Shown: positions 15,724 to 23,571 of the stretch, in pieces | How positions within the stretch are numbered: position 1 is the first letter of the stretch | How the letters are laid out: every line of letters starts with the position of its first letter | IMG/VR virus record: IMGVR_UViG_3300042446_001059 | Coordinates: 1-38,800 of that record | Direction: 5' to 3' (one strand) | Origin: a virus | DNA length: 38,800 bases | Notes under the pieces: generated by a model | The model's input: only the letters and a program-made list of their open reading frames with translations | The model's database searches: none | Told to the model about the DNA's origin: nothing | Position numbers and translations under genes: made by a program

Positions 15724-16983
15724 ATGCCCATTAACTTCATTCTCACCAACGCCGGAAAAGCCGCCATCATCGCGGCCAATAACACTGGAACGAATCCGGT
15801 GACGATCAACCGTGTTGGCGTTGGCTCCGCATCGTGGACGCCTACCGCCGCCGCGACTGCGCTCAATACCGAGATCAAGAAAATCACCGCTATCGGTGGC
15901 GCTGCCGTCGCCGCTGACACGATCCACGTCACAGCGTCCGACACATCGAGCGACGTCTATATCGTCAAAGAAATCGGGCTGTTCCTGACCGATGGAACGC
16001 TCCTGGCAGTCTACTCGCAGAGCACGGCGATCATCACGAAGGGCGCCGATACCGTGGCTCTCATCGCCGCCGACTTGGTCATCACCGGGCTTCCGGCTGG
16101 CAGCGTAACGGTCGGTGACATCGAGTTCGATTACCCACCCGCCACCGAGACCGTGAAGGGCGTCGCTGAAATCGCGACGACTGCCGAAGCGCAAGCTGGC
16201 ACCGATGACACGCGGATCATCACCCCGAAGAAGCTCCAAGACGTCACCGCCACCGAAACCCGCAAGGGAGTGGTGGAGCTGGCAACCGACGCCGAGGTGC
16301 AGACCGGAACCGACACTGCTCGTGCGGTCACTCCTGCCGGGCTGGCATCACTAACCGCAACGGCCTCTCGTGCTGGCCTCGTTGAACTCTCGACGGACTC
16401 GGAGACACAGAACGGGGCAGACGCTACGCGCGCCGTCACACCTGCATCGCTGCACTCCCGCACCGCTACCTCAACCCGAACCGGGCTTGTGGAGCTGGCG
16501 ACCGATACGGAGACACAGACAGGAACGGACGCGGCACGCGCGGTCACTCCTGCGTCGCTGGCAGCTCTCACCGCAAGCACGACCCGCCGTGGACTAGTGG
16601 AACTCGCTACAACAACCGAGACAGCGGACGGCACAGACACCGAACGCGCTGTCACTCCTCAAGGTCTTCGCCTTTCGCCTGGGCACGCTCGCGCGTGGGT
16701 GGTGTTCAACGGTAGTGGCACGGTCTCAATCATCGCCAGTCACAACGTCACGTCGATCACCGACCGTGGAACCGGGCGTTACACCGTCAATTTCACAACG
16801 GCGTTCGGATCGTCCGGCTATTGCTACGTGGCTGGGGCACGTCAAATCAACGACGTCTCTGACAGTTGCACTGTGTCGCCAAGGTTAGGCGATGCAAAGA
16901 GCACTACGGCAATGCAGATCACCGTCACCGAAGGATCAGACCTACAAGACTCCACCGAAATCTGCATCGCATTCTTCGCTTAA
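15724..16983 (+). CDS. Tail fibre protein (P2 gpH-like N-terminus, five shaft repeats)
   Basis: This 419-aa receptor-binding fibre has three parts. Residues 1-135 form a gpH-like baseplate attachment domain (FILTNAGKAAIIAA, VKEIGLF, GDIEFDYPP). Residues 140-319 are five 36-aa repeats with consensus ATxTRxGLVELATDxExQ then GTDxxRAVTPASL (tail-fibre repeat). Residues 325-419 form a C-terminal domain (AWVVFNGSGTVSIIASHNVTSITDRGTGRYTVNFTTA pattern) seen on many phage tail proteins, likely the receptor-binding tip. Repeat number may vary among relatives. The following small gene may be its assembly factor. Confidence 0.9.
   Translation: MPINFILTNAGKAAIIAANNTGTNPVTINRVGVGSASWTPTAAATALNTEIKKITAIGGAAVAADTIHVTASDTSSDVYIVKEIGLFLTDGTLLAVYSQSTAIITKGADTVALIAADLVITGLPAGSVTVGDIEFDYPPATETVKGVAEIATTAEAQAGTDDTRIITPKKLQDVTATETRKGVVELATDAEVQTGTDTARAVTPAGLASLTATASRAGLVELSTDSETQNGADATRAVTPASLHSRTATSTRTGLVELATDTETQTGTDAARAVTPASLAALTASTTRRGLVELATTTETADGTDTERAVTPQGLRLSPGHARAWVVFNGSGTVSIIASHNVTSITDRGTGRYTVNFTTAFGSSGYCYVAGARQINDVSDSCTVSPRLGDAKSTTAMQITVTEGSDLQDSTEICIAFFA
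16141..16680 (+). repeat. Five 108-bp coding tandem repeats in tail fibre gene
   Basis: Five in-frame units start at 16141, 16249, 16357, 16465 and 16573. Each encodes 36 residues with the core GLVELAT and RAVTP. Units 2 and 4 are the most alike, and the first (VKGVAEIATT, RIITP) the most divergent. They form the fibre shaft and allow length change by unequal recombination. Confidence 0.9.
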
Positions 16984-16994
16984 CAAAAAGCACC

Positions 16995-17402
16995 ATGAAC
17001 ATCATCATTTATCAAGATCAAGACGGCTTGGCCGTTATTCATCCCGCAGAAGGCACGACTGTCGAGCAGATGGTTGCGGCCGTTCCGGCAGGCGCTCCAT
17101 ACGCAGCGATGCAGCACGAAGACCTGCCGGAAGATCGCTACTTCCGCGAAGCGTGGACGCTAGGGGAAACTGGCCTCGTGGTGGACATCGAGAAAGCAAA
17201 GGAAATTCAGCGAGACCACTGGCGTCGCCTACGCAAGCCAAAACTCGAAGCTCTCGATCTCGACTTCATGCGTGCACTCGAAGCAGGCGAATCGCTCGTT
17301 TCAATCGCCGCTGCAAAGACCGCTCTCCGCGACGTGACCGAGACAGAACTGTCCGGCACGCTCGAAGAAATCAAAGCCAACATCCCCGCAATTCTACTCT
17401 AA
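16995..17402 (+). CDS. Tail fibre assembly-like small protein
   Basis: This 135-aa protein lies just after the tail fibre gene. The C-terminal half shows a pattern common in small phage proteins next to fibres: AKEIQRDHWRRLRKPKLEALDLDFMRALEAG, then AAAKTALRDVTETEL. The N-terminal half begins MNIIIYQDQDGLAVIHPAEG. Relatives are often described as tail-fibre assembly or XkdW-like proteins, with little experimental support. The start is the ATG 11 bases after the fibre stop. Confidence 0.65.
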   Translation: MNIIIYQDQDGLAVIHPAEGTTVEQMVAAVPAGAPYAAMQHEDLPEDRYFREAWTLGETGLVVDIEKAKEIQRDHWRRLRKPKLEALDLDFMRALEAGESLVSIAAAKTALRDVTETELSGTLEEIKANIPAILL

Positions 17403-17413
17403 CGAATACGACC

Positions 17414-17656
17414 ATGGACCCCGCCACTGCCGCCGCACAAATCGAAACCGCCCGAGAACTTGTCGTCCCCGTCGGATGGCTCATTGCCATCATCGGCACG
17501 CTAGGTGGCGTCATTGCTACGCTTGCTCTGATCATCTGGACGACGCTCAAAGAACGTCTGTCAGTGCAGGATAAGATTATCGAGAAGTTACAGGAAGACG
17601 TTGATCGGCTCTCGAAAGGCTGCGGACATTCTGCCTGCATGTGGAAGTCGCGATAA
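17414..17656 (+). CDS. Small membrane protein, holin or spanin candidate
   Basis: This 80-aa protein has one clear transmembrane segment (VPVGWLIAIIGTLGGVIATLALIIW, about residues 18-43), then a coiled-coil-like stretch (KERLSVQDKIIEKLQEDVDRL) and a cysteine-containing end GCGHSACMWKSR. One membrane segment with a cytoplasmic or periplasmic coil fits small holins or inner-membrane spanins. It is 4 kb from the endolysin, at the end of the baseplate operon and just before late element copy D, so the lysis role is an inference. The ATG at 17414 avoids an upstream extension through the previous gene. Confidence 0.65.
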   Translation: MDPATAAAQIETARELVVPVGWLIAIIGTLGGVIATLALIIWTTLKERLSVQDKIIEKLQEDVDRLSKGCGHSACMWKSR

Positions 17657-17657
17657 A

Positions 17658-17675
17658 GTCAAAACCCCGCTCGCC
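17658..17675 (+). promoter_or_regulatory. Repeated late element, copy D (before tail sheath)
   Basis: This is an exact copy of GTCAAAACCCCGCTCGCC, followed by AATT as at copy C. It begins 48 bp before the sheath ATG in a 49-bp gap. TTAACG starts 35 bases after the first base. No other signal is visible in the gap. Confidence 0.55.
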
Positions 17676-17705
17676 AATTCATCACCTCAAATTTAACGTC
17701 ACACC

Positions 17706-19133
17706 ATGTCTGAAACATTTCTCCACGGCGTTCAGGTCCTCGAAGTCGATACCGGGGCGCGTCCAATCCGCACAGTCCGCAGCTCCGTGATTGGGCTTGT
17801 GGGTCAAGGCAATTTCGACGGCTCTCGCGGCAGTGTCGAAATCGGAACCAGCAATAGCAAGTTGCTCTATCGAGGCAAGACGAACGGCGCTTACGCTAAC
17901 GCGTTCACGGTCGTCGCAACTAAGCCTGCAACCAATGGCGCAACGCTTGCTGTCTCGTTCGGTGCTAACCAAACCAGTCTTGCAATCTCGCTCGCGACCG
18001 ATGGAAGCTCTGTGGCGACCAGCACGGCCGCACAGGTGGCAACTGCGATCAACGCGTTCGCGAACAGCAACAACCTAAACATCGAGGCGGTCAACGCTAC
18101 CGGGTCGAATGGCACCGGACTCTATGCGGTTCACACTGCCACATCGCTGGTTGGTGGAGTAAATGACAGCTTCCCGAAAGACACTCCCGTGCTCGTCACG
18201 AATCCAAGCGGTATCGACACCGCACTTGGTGCCGACACCTACCTAGGCAAAGCTCTCGAAGCAATCTTCAAACAGTCGGGCGCACTTGTTGTCGTCGTCA
18301 ATGACGGTGGTGACGGCAACGGCGACGCCACACAGATGACCGGAGTCTACGCGCTCAAGCGTGCTCAGGCTGATCTAGGCTACACGCCTCGCATCATCTT
18401 GGCTCAGACACCAGTGATCAGCATTGAGGAAATCAAATCCGTCTGCGATTCCTGCCGCGCTATTGCGATCGTGGGTATTCCTGAAACCACAGCGACCGAC
18501 GCCACTCAGTGGATGGAAGATAACGCCAATGACCGCGTCTATGGCCTCTGGCCTTACGTCAACGGCAACGAAGACCCCGCGCCCTACGTCGCCGGAGTGC
18601 TCGCTAAGTCCGACAACGACAAGGGCTTCTGGTGGTCTCCATCCAATCAGGAAGTGTTTGGAATCAGCTCGCTTGATTATCCCGTTGACTTCCAACTTGG
18701 TGACACGACCAGCCTCGCCAACGTGCTGAACGAAGGCAAGGTCACGACCTTCATTCGTCAGGGTGGCTTCCGCGTGTGGGGCAACCTAACCGGGTCGATT
18801 GACGCCAAGTGGCAGTTCCTCTCGGTTCGCCGCACCGCCGACATCATCAACGACTCGATCCTCTACAACCACCTCTGGGCAGTCGATCGCAACATCACCC
18901 GCACCTACCTCGAAGACGTCTCGGACGGTGTGAACAACTACCTCTCCACGCTCACCAACTTGGGCGCTATCATCGGTGGCAAGTGCTGGCCTGATCCTGC
19001 ACTGAACTCGCCCGACCAGATCGCACTTGGCAAAGTCTATTTCAACTTCGAATTCACTCCGCCATACCCTGCGCAAACTGTGACGTTCCGCTCGATCCTG
19101 ACTAACGATTATCTCTCCGAACTGATCGACTAA
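17706..19133 (+). CDS. Contractile tail sheath protein (P2 gpFI-like)
   Basis: This 475-aa protein polymerises around the tail tube and contracts during injection. Family markers are the N-terminal FLHGVQVLEVDTGARPIRTVRSSVIGLVG, the TPRIILAQTP strand region, DYPVDFQLGDTTSLANVLNEGKVTTFIRQGGFRVWGNL and RRTADIINDSILYN near the C-terminus. A domain at about residues 35-165 is inserted in the sheath core, as in many larger sheaths (P2 gpFI is 396 aa). No Shine-Dalgarno sequence is seen. Late element copy D lies 48 bp upstream. Confidence 0.96.
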   Translation: MSETFLHGVQVLEVDTGARPIRTVRSSVIGLVGQGNFDGSRGSVEIGTSNSKLLYRGKTNGAYANAFTVVATKPATNGATLAVSFGANQTSLAISLATDGSSVATSTAAQVATAINAFANSNNLNIEAVNATGSNGTGLYAVHTATSLVGGVNDSFPKDTPVLVTNPSGIDTALGADTYLGKALEAIFKQSGALVVVVNDGGDGNGDATQMTGVYALKRAQADLGYTPRIILAQTPVISIEEIKSVCDSCRAIAIVGIPETTATDATQWMEDNANDRVYGLWPYVNGNEDPAPYVAGVLAKSDNDKGFWWSPSNQEVFGISSLDYPVDFQLGDTTSLANVLNEGKVTTFIRQGGFRVWGNLTGSIDAKWQFLSVRRTADIINDSILYNHLWAVDRNITRTYLEDVSDGVNNYLSTLTNLGAIIGGKCWPDPALNSPDQIALGKVYFNFEFTPPYPAQTVTFRSILTNDYLSELID

Positions 19134-19162
19134 TTCACCCCAACACATAGCCACATAAAACA

Positions 19163-19666
19163 ATGTCCGCTGCATCTAACATTCTGAAAAACTTCAACCT
19201 CTATATCGACGGCCGTGGTTACGCTGGCAACGTCGATGAGGTCCAGCTCCCCGCGCTTAACATCGTCGGGGAAGACTACCGTGCTGGCGGTATGGACGCC
19301 CCCGTCGAAATCGACATGGGGATGGAGAAACTCGAAGCCACATTCAAGCTCTCGAAGTTCGATCCCGACGTTGACAAGCTGTTCGGTTCCCCTGGCTACA
19401 TCCAGCTCACATTCCGTGGCGCGGTGGAGAGCCTCGACGGCACCGTCAAGGCCGCTGTGGTGAAGCTGAAAGGCAAAATCCACGGCATCGAAACGGACGC
19501 CGCCACAGCGGGTGCCAAGGCTGGCAAGTCCTACCGTGTGCCGCTCGTCGGCTACTCCTACGAACTCGACGGAGTCGTCATCCACGACATCGACGTCTTG
19601 AACATGAAGCGGATCATCGGAGGCGTTGACCGTCTCGCCGCTCAGCGCAAGGCAATCGGACTCTAA
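19163..19666 (+). CDS. Major tail tube protein (P2 gpFII-like)
   Basis: This 167-aa protein forms the inner tube. Conserved segments are LKNFNLYIDGRGYAGNVDEVQLP, GGMDAPVEIDMGMEKLEATF, FRGAVESLDG and YSYELDGVVIHDIDVLNMKRIIGGVDRLA. Length equals the P2 gpFII class. It follows the sheath after 29 bases, the usual order, and precedes the E/E' chaperone gene. Confidence 0.95.
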   Translation: MSAASNILKNFNLYIDGRGYAGNVDEVQLPALNIVGEDYRAGGMDAPVEIDMGMEKLEATFKLSKFDPDVDKLFGSPGYIQLTFRGAVESLDGTVKAAVVKLKGKIHGIETDAATAGAKAGKSYRVPLVGYSYELDGVVIHDIDVLNMKRIIGGVDRLAAQRKAIGL

Positions 19667-19672
19667 CAATTT

Positions 19673-19909
19673 ATGGAAATCGAACTACAATTTCCGATTG
19701 ATTTCGAAGGTGGCAAGCTCTCCAAGATCGAGCTTTGCCGCCCGAAAGTCGCCGACGTGGTTAAGGCTCGCAAAGGGCTGAAAGACGAGGCTGAACAAGA
19801 GGTCGCATTGATCGCGAAACTCTCCGGGCTTCCACCCGCTGCAATCGAAGACCTCGACATCGCAGACTACAAGAAGATTCAGGAAGTTCTGTCCGGTTTT
19901 TTTGGGTAA
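19673..19909 (+). CDS. Tail assembly chaperone E (P2 gpE-like, unshifted product)
   Basis: This 78-aa protein begins MEIELQFPIDFEGGKLSKIELCRPK and ends GFFG at a TAA. It is the short product of the E/E' gene pair that helps the tape measure protein assemble the tube. The last codons are TTT TTT GGG TAA, with a run of seven T just before the stop, the slippery site for the longer product. It lies between tube and tape measure genes, as in P2. Confidence 0.9.
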   Translation: MEIELQFPIDFEGGKLSKIELCRPKVADVVKARKGLKDEAEQEVALIAKLSGLPPAAIEDLDIADYKKIQEVLSGFFG

Positions 19910-20037
19910 CTCGGGACGACGCCATGCGCACCGTGCTGGTGCTTGCACACTATACCGGATGGTCCCGAGAAGAACTGCTAGAACTAGACATCGACGAAGC
20001 TGTCGAATGGATTGAACTCATACCTAAAAGACAATGA
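19673..20037 (+). CDS. Tail assembly chaperone E+E' (-1 frameshift product)
   Basis: A -1 slip on the seven T (19897-19903, read T TTT TTT) after codon 77 leads to TGG GTA ACT and 44 further residues, giving a 121-aa protein ending at the TGA at 20035-20037. The added part (WVTRDDAMRTVLVLAHYT, GWSREELLELDIDEAVEWIE) matches the E' pattern, notably GWS and the W near the end. The shift product ends in an ATGA overlap with the tape measure gene. The slip site and E' frame are seen directly. Use is inferred from P2. Confidence 0.88.
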
Positions 20038-21821
20038 CAAAGAATTTCGCAGCTAACTTGAAAATCGGGGCCGTCATGGGTTCCTCGGTTGGCCGCGTCT
20101 TTGGTGGCGTCAACAAGCGGATCAAAGAGCAGGAATCCGCACTCAAAAAGCTCCGAGCGTCCTACAAGGATGCAGCCAAAGGGACTGGTGAATTCACTGG
20201 CTCCCTGGAGAAGATGCAGAAGGAGATCAAGGATTCCGAGCAGGAGCTAAAACGCCTGCGTGACCTGTCCAAACTCGGACTTGGTGGCGTGATGGGCAAG
20301 GTCGGATCGACCTTTATGGGCGACGCGAAACGCCTCGCCGTTGGTGCTGGCATTGCCACCGCTGCGATTGCTGCCGTCGGCGCGTCCGTCTACTCCGTCA
20401 CGCGCGGGTTTGTCGATTGGGCGGATGACATCGGCGACAGTGCCGAAGCTCTTGGCATGAGCACACAGGCACTCCAGACATGGCAGTTCGCCGCCGCGAC
20501 CGTTGGTGTTGGTGGCGCGAAAATGACCGCGTCCGTCGCCCGGTTCTCCAAGGCCATCATGGAAGGTGGCGACGCCACCGATGAGACACTCGGAAAGCTC
20601 ACGATCAACGCGGCACGCCTCCGCAAACTGAGCCTCGACGAGCAGCTCGAAGTCGTTGCCGAAGCGTTCAAAAATTACAAGGGAGCCGACAAAGCCGCGC
20701 TCTCCATGAAGCTGTTCGGCAAGTCCGGTTACCAGCTCGCCGGGATTCTCTCGAAGGGCAAACAAGGCCTCGATGACTTCCGCAAAGCAGGCGAAGAAAC
20801 GGGCGCAGTCCTAACCGACGAAGCCGCTGCCGCCGCTGGCGAAGCCGCGTCCGTGCTGGACATGTTTGGCATCACGCTCGTTGGGCTTCGCAACACAATC
20901 GCAATTCAGTTCGTGCCTGCCCTCAAGAGCATGACGGAACAATTCATCCGTTTGGTTCGCGACAACGGCCCGAAAATCCGCGAATGGGCAACCAAGTTCG
21001 GCGCGGTGCTCGAAGCAAATGTCGTGCCGGCAATCGGGAAGATGATTGAAAAGCTCCCCGGCATTATTGACGGGGTCAGCAAGTTCGCCACCAAGCTGTT
21101 CGACGGTGCAAAAGCCGCCGCTGATTTCCTTGGTGGTTGGGACAAGCTCGCCTACGCTCTGATCGCCATGAATTTCGCGCCTACCATCGCCGCAATCGGG
21201 ACAATGGTCGCATCACTCTGGACACTCACTGGAGCGACTTGGGCAGCGGTCGGGCCATGGCTCGCGCTTGCTGCCGCCGTCGGCTCGGTGATCTACATCT
21301 TCAATAACCTCGACACCGTCGGGGAGAAGGTCAATGGCTTCCTCGATGCAATCATCGGTGATGGTTACACCACCATGATGGGCGACGCGCTCAACAATCT
21401 CGTCTGGTTCATCACCGAAGACATTCCTCATGCGTTCACCGAACTTGGTAACACCATCACGACGTTCGCAACCAATGCCTCGAATGCAATTCGCGACGCG
21501 TTCGCCTCGGTCTTCGCTTGGCTCATTACTCAGTTCGACATGATCGGTAACAAGATTGCGGCGATTTGGGACAAGGCAAAAGCACTCGGCGAGTCCGTCA
21601 AAAACTTCTTTGGTTTTGGAGCCTCCGCGACACCCACGAGCGCACCCGTGACGCCTGCCGAGTCCATGCCCGACCGCTCGACGAGCATGAACCAGTCGAA
21701 CAGTTTCAACATCAACGTCAACGCTCCAGGCGCGGACGGTCGCCGCATCGCAGACCAGATTCGCAACGAGTTCAATCGCAAACCGCTGTTCGACATGGAC
21801 GGTGCACTTGCTCCCGGCTAA
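20034..21821 (+). CDS. Tail tape measure protein (P2 gpT-like)
   Basis: This 595-aa protein sets tail length and may enter the host during injection. The N-terminus is coiled-coil (INKRIKEQE-like KRIKEQESALKKLRASYKD, EKMQKEIKDSEQELKRLRD). Hydrophobic stretches follow (LAVGAGIATAAIAAVGASVY near residue 105; WAAVGPWLALAAAVGSVIYIF near 405), with AEALGMSTQALQTWQFAA in between, a common P2/prophage tape-measure motif. The C-terminus is polar and ends KPLFDMDGALAPG. It is shorter than P2 gpT (815 aa), so a shorter tail than P2 is expected. Confidence 0.93.
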   Translation: MTKNFAANLKIGAVMGSSVGRVFGGVNKRIKEQESALKKLRASYKDAAKGTGEFTGSLEKMQKEIKDSEQELKRLRDLSKLGLGGVMGKVGSTFMGDAKRLAVGAGIATAAIAAVGASVYSVTRGFVDWADDIGDSAEALGMSTQALQTWQFAAATVGVGGAKMTASVARFSKAIMEGGDATDETLGKLTINAARLRKLSLDEQLEVVAEAFKNYKGADKAALSMKLFGKSGYQLAGILSKGKQGLDDFRKAGEETGAVLTDEAAAAAGEAASVLDMFGITLVGLRNTIAIQFVPALKSMTEQFIRLVRDNGPKIREWATKFGAVLEANVVPAIGKMIEKLPGIIDGVSKFATKLFDGAKAAADFLGGWDKLAYALIAMNFAPTIAAIGTMVASLWTLTGATWAAVGPWLALAAAVGSVIYIFNNLDTVGEKVNGFLDAIIGDGYTTMMGDALNNLVWFITEDIPHAFTELGNTITTFATNASNAIRDAFASVFAWLITQFDMIGNKIAAIWDKAKALGESVKNFFGFGASATPTSAPVTPAESMPDRSTSMNQSNSFNINVNAPGADGRRIADQIRNEFNRKPLFDMDGALAPG

Positions 21822-21824
21822 CCC

Positions 21825-22268
21825 ATGAAATCCACTCTCCTACTCCTCGGTCCGTTTCGCTTCTCCGTTGGCTCCGCTGCCTTCGACGAGTTGTCTCGTG
21901 CTTCGCGCTGGGATTGGAAGCAGGTGGATCGCGTGGGGGAAATGCCTGCCCTGCAATTCACCGGGCCACAGAACGACACGATCAGCATGTCCGGCCGTCT
22001 GACTCCCCCACTCACCGGAGGCATCGAACAACTGGCACGCATGCGCACCATTGCGGACGCTGGTCTGCCATTGCCGCTCATCGACGGCACAGGACGCGTG
22101 CACGGCATGTGGGTGATCGAGAGTCTCGAAGAGACTGGCACAAAGCACTTCAAAGACGGCTATCCGAAAATGACGACGTTCAACTTGTCGCTGAAAAAAT
22201 ACGGCGATGGGCGCGGCATCATCGGTGGTCTAACCAAGCTCACGAAAATCGTATCACTGTTCGGCTAA
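21825..22268 (+). CDS. Tail protein U (P2 gpU-like)
   Basis: This 147-aa protein shows the gpU family pattern: LLLLGPFRFSVGSAAFDEL, RASRWDWKQVDRVGEMPALQFTGP, then ISMSGRL, IEQLARMRTIADAGLPLPLIDGTG and a C-terminal GYPKMTTFNLSLKKYGDG. gpU acts in tail assembly next to X and D. It starts 3 bases after the tape measure gene and its stop shares a base with the gpX start. Confidence 0.93.
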   Translation: MKSTLLLLGPFRFSVGSAAFDELSRASRWDWKQVDRVGEMPALQFTGPQNDTISMSGRLTPPLTGGIEQLARMRTIADAGLPLPLIDGTGRVHGMWVIESLEETGTKHFKDGYPKMTTFNLSLKKYGDGRGIIGGLTKLTKIVSLFG

Positions 22269-22477
22269 TGGAATACCTAACAAAACAAGACGACATCCTC
22301 GACGACGTGGTGCATCGCTACTACGGCGACCTCGACAATCGCGCCGTCGAAATCGTGCTCGAAGCAAACCGTGGTCTTGCGGATCACGGGCCGAAACTTC
22401 CTGCCGGGCTGGTCGTCGTCTTGCCGGACCGCGTGCCAACGCAGGAGACGCGGAAGCTCCAAACTCTCTGGACGTAA
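22268..22477 (+). CDS. Tail protein X (P2 gpX-like, LysM-like)
   Basis: This 69-aa protein reads MEYLTKQDDILDDVVHRYYG and continues with VEIVLEANRGLADHGPKLPAGLVVVLP, the LysM-like pattern of P2 gpX. The start ATG shares its A with the gpU stop (TAATG) and the stop TAA overlaps the gpD start in the same way. A longer frame extends upstream through two other genes and is not the real start. gpX is a small tail-tip protein that probably binds gpD. Confidence 0.92.
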   Translation: MEYLTKQDDILDDVVHRYYGDLDNRAVEIVLEANRGLADHGPKLPAGLVVVLPDRVPTQETRKLQTLWT

Positions 22478-23220
22478 TGAGACCGACCTTCGCCATCACC
22501 GTTGCCGGGAATGACATCACCTCCGATGTCTCGGCTCGTTTCGTCTCGATGGAGATCACCGACACGGTGGACGAGACGAGCGACGGGCTAACGCTCACGC
22601 TCGAAGACACGACACAGGATTTGGCGTTGCCGAAGTCGGGCGCAAAGCTTGAAGTCTCGCTCGGCTACAACTTCCAGAACGTCCGGATCGGCTCGTTCGT
22701 CGTCGATGAAGTTGAGGTCGAAGGGCCACCCGATCTCGTGACCGTGACTGCCAGCTCAACACCATTCGTCACCGACCGGAACGGCGGGGGCGCGTCCTCG
22801 TTCACGTCGCGGAAAAACCGCTCGTTCGAGGGCAAGACGATCGGCGACATCGTCGCGACCGTCGCCGGGGAATGTGGCCTCACTCCCGTGGTGGACCAGA
22901 CGATCAAAGACATCGTGATCCCGCACGTCTCCCAGGTCGGCGAATCCGACTCGAACCTGCTCCTGCGAATCGCCCGGCAATACGGCGCGATTCTCAAGCC
23001 TGCCGATGGTCGCATCGTCCTAGCAACCGAAGCCGGGGGACAAACAACGAGTGGCGCCTCATTAGAAATCTCAATAACCCCCGCCGACGTCACCTCATAC
23101 CGAGTCAAATTCGGTGGAAAAAATCAGGGCGTCACCAAGGTGAAGGCGCGCGTGCGCAACTACCAGACGGGAGAGGATCAGGAAATCGAAGCAGAGGTGG
23201 AAGGGGCGCAGTTCGGATGA
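22477..23220 (+). CDS. Tail protein D, N-terminal part (P2 gpD-like, split gene)
   Basis: This 247-aa protein matches the first two thirds of the baseplate hub gpD: TFAITVAGNDITSDVSARFVSMEITDTVDETSDGL, LEVSLGYNFQNVRIGSFVVDEVEVEGPPD, SRKNRSFEGKTIGDIV and VVDQTIKDIVIPHVSQVGESDSNLLLRIARQYGAIL. It stops at EVEGAQFG, while full gpD proteins run on for about 100 residues. The rest is encoded by the next gene in the -1 frame, joined by ATGA. Spike gpV normally attaches to this hub. Confidence 0.88.
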   Translation: MRPTFAITVAGNDITSDVSARFVSMEITDTVDETSDGLTLTLEDTTQDLALPKSGAKLEVSLGYNFQNVRIGSFVVDEVEVEGPPDLVTVTASSTPFVTDRNGGGASSFTSRKNRSFEGKTIGDIVATVAGECGLTPVVDQTIKDIVIPHVSQVGESDSNLLLRIARQYGAILKPADGRIVLATEAGGQTTSGASLEISITPADVTSYRVKFGGKNQGVTKVKARVRNYQTGEDQEIEAEVEGAQFG

Positions 23221-23486
23221 GTGATGACAATTTCAGGGAGGTCTATGGGTGGGCAACAACGCCCGACGAAGCAAAAGCCAAGGCGAAGACTCAAGCCAAA
23301 AGAATCGAACGTTCGAAAAAGCAAGTCGAACTTACCATGCCGGGCAATGCTGCAATCGTGGCGGGGATGCACATAAATCTAACGGATTTTCGTGATGGTA
23401 TCAGTGGACGATACAAGGTCATTACTGTTCGACATTCATTGTCACGCTCCGGATGGACCACGTCAATAACTGGCGAGGGTGCGTGA
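23217..23486 (+). CDS. Tail protein D, C-terminal part (separate gene)
   Basis: This 89-aa protein begins MSDDNFREVYGWATTPDEAKAKAKTQ and contains MPGNAAIVAGMHINLTDF, RDGISGRYKVITVRHSLSRSGWTTSITGEG, the usual C-terminal domain of gpD. The ATG overlaps the stop of the N-terminal part (ATGA), so termination-reinitiation would give two proteins that total 336 aa, a normal gpD length with nothing missing. Base use is a little more AT-rich than upstream. A recent frameshift or sequencing error is the alternative. Confidence 0.82.
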   Translation: MSDDNFREVYGWATTPDEAKAKAKTQAKRIERSKKQVELTMPGNAAIVAGMHINLTDFRDGISGRYKVITVRHSLSRSGWTTSITGEGA

Positions 23487-23571
23487 TTTCCACAAGTTAG
23501 CGCATAAATCTGCAAAGAATTGCAAATTTGTTCTTGCCATCGGAAACGAACCTGCTTAATTCGTTTTCGCC
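23487..23571 (+). promoter_or_regulatory. Early-region leader, probable promoter
   Basis: This AT-rich 85-bp gap separates the tail operon from the early genes. It has near-repeats TGCAAAGAA and TGCAAATTTG. A possible promoter is TTGCCA (23535-23540), 17 bases, then TAATTC. Matches are modest and no terminator hairpin is visible for the tail operon. Confidence 0.3.

Noticed and set aside
16141-16680. CRISPR-like array
   Set aside because: The regular repeats are coding, 108 bp long and in frame with the tail fibre. There are no spacers.
16892-17413. Long upstream extension of the small membrane protein frame
   Set aside because: It overlaps the fibre and fibre-assembly genes in another frame and is R/S-rich. 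ATG 17414 gives a sensible membrane protein.
21566-22267. Long upstream extension of the gpX frame
   Set aside because: It crosses the tape measure and gpU genes. The R/H-rich translation is out-of-frame text, and the true gpX start is the ATG at 22268.
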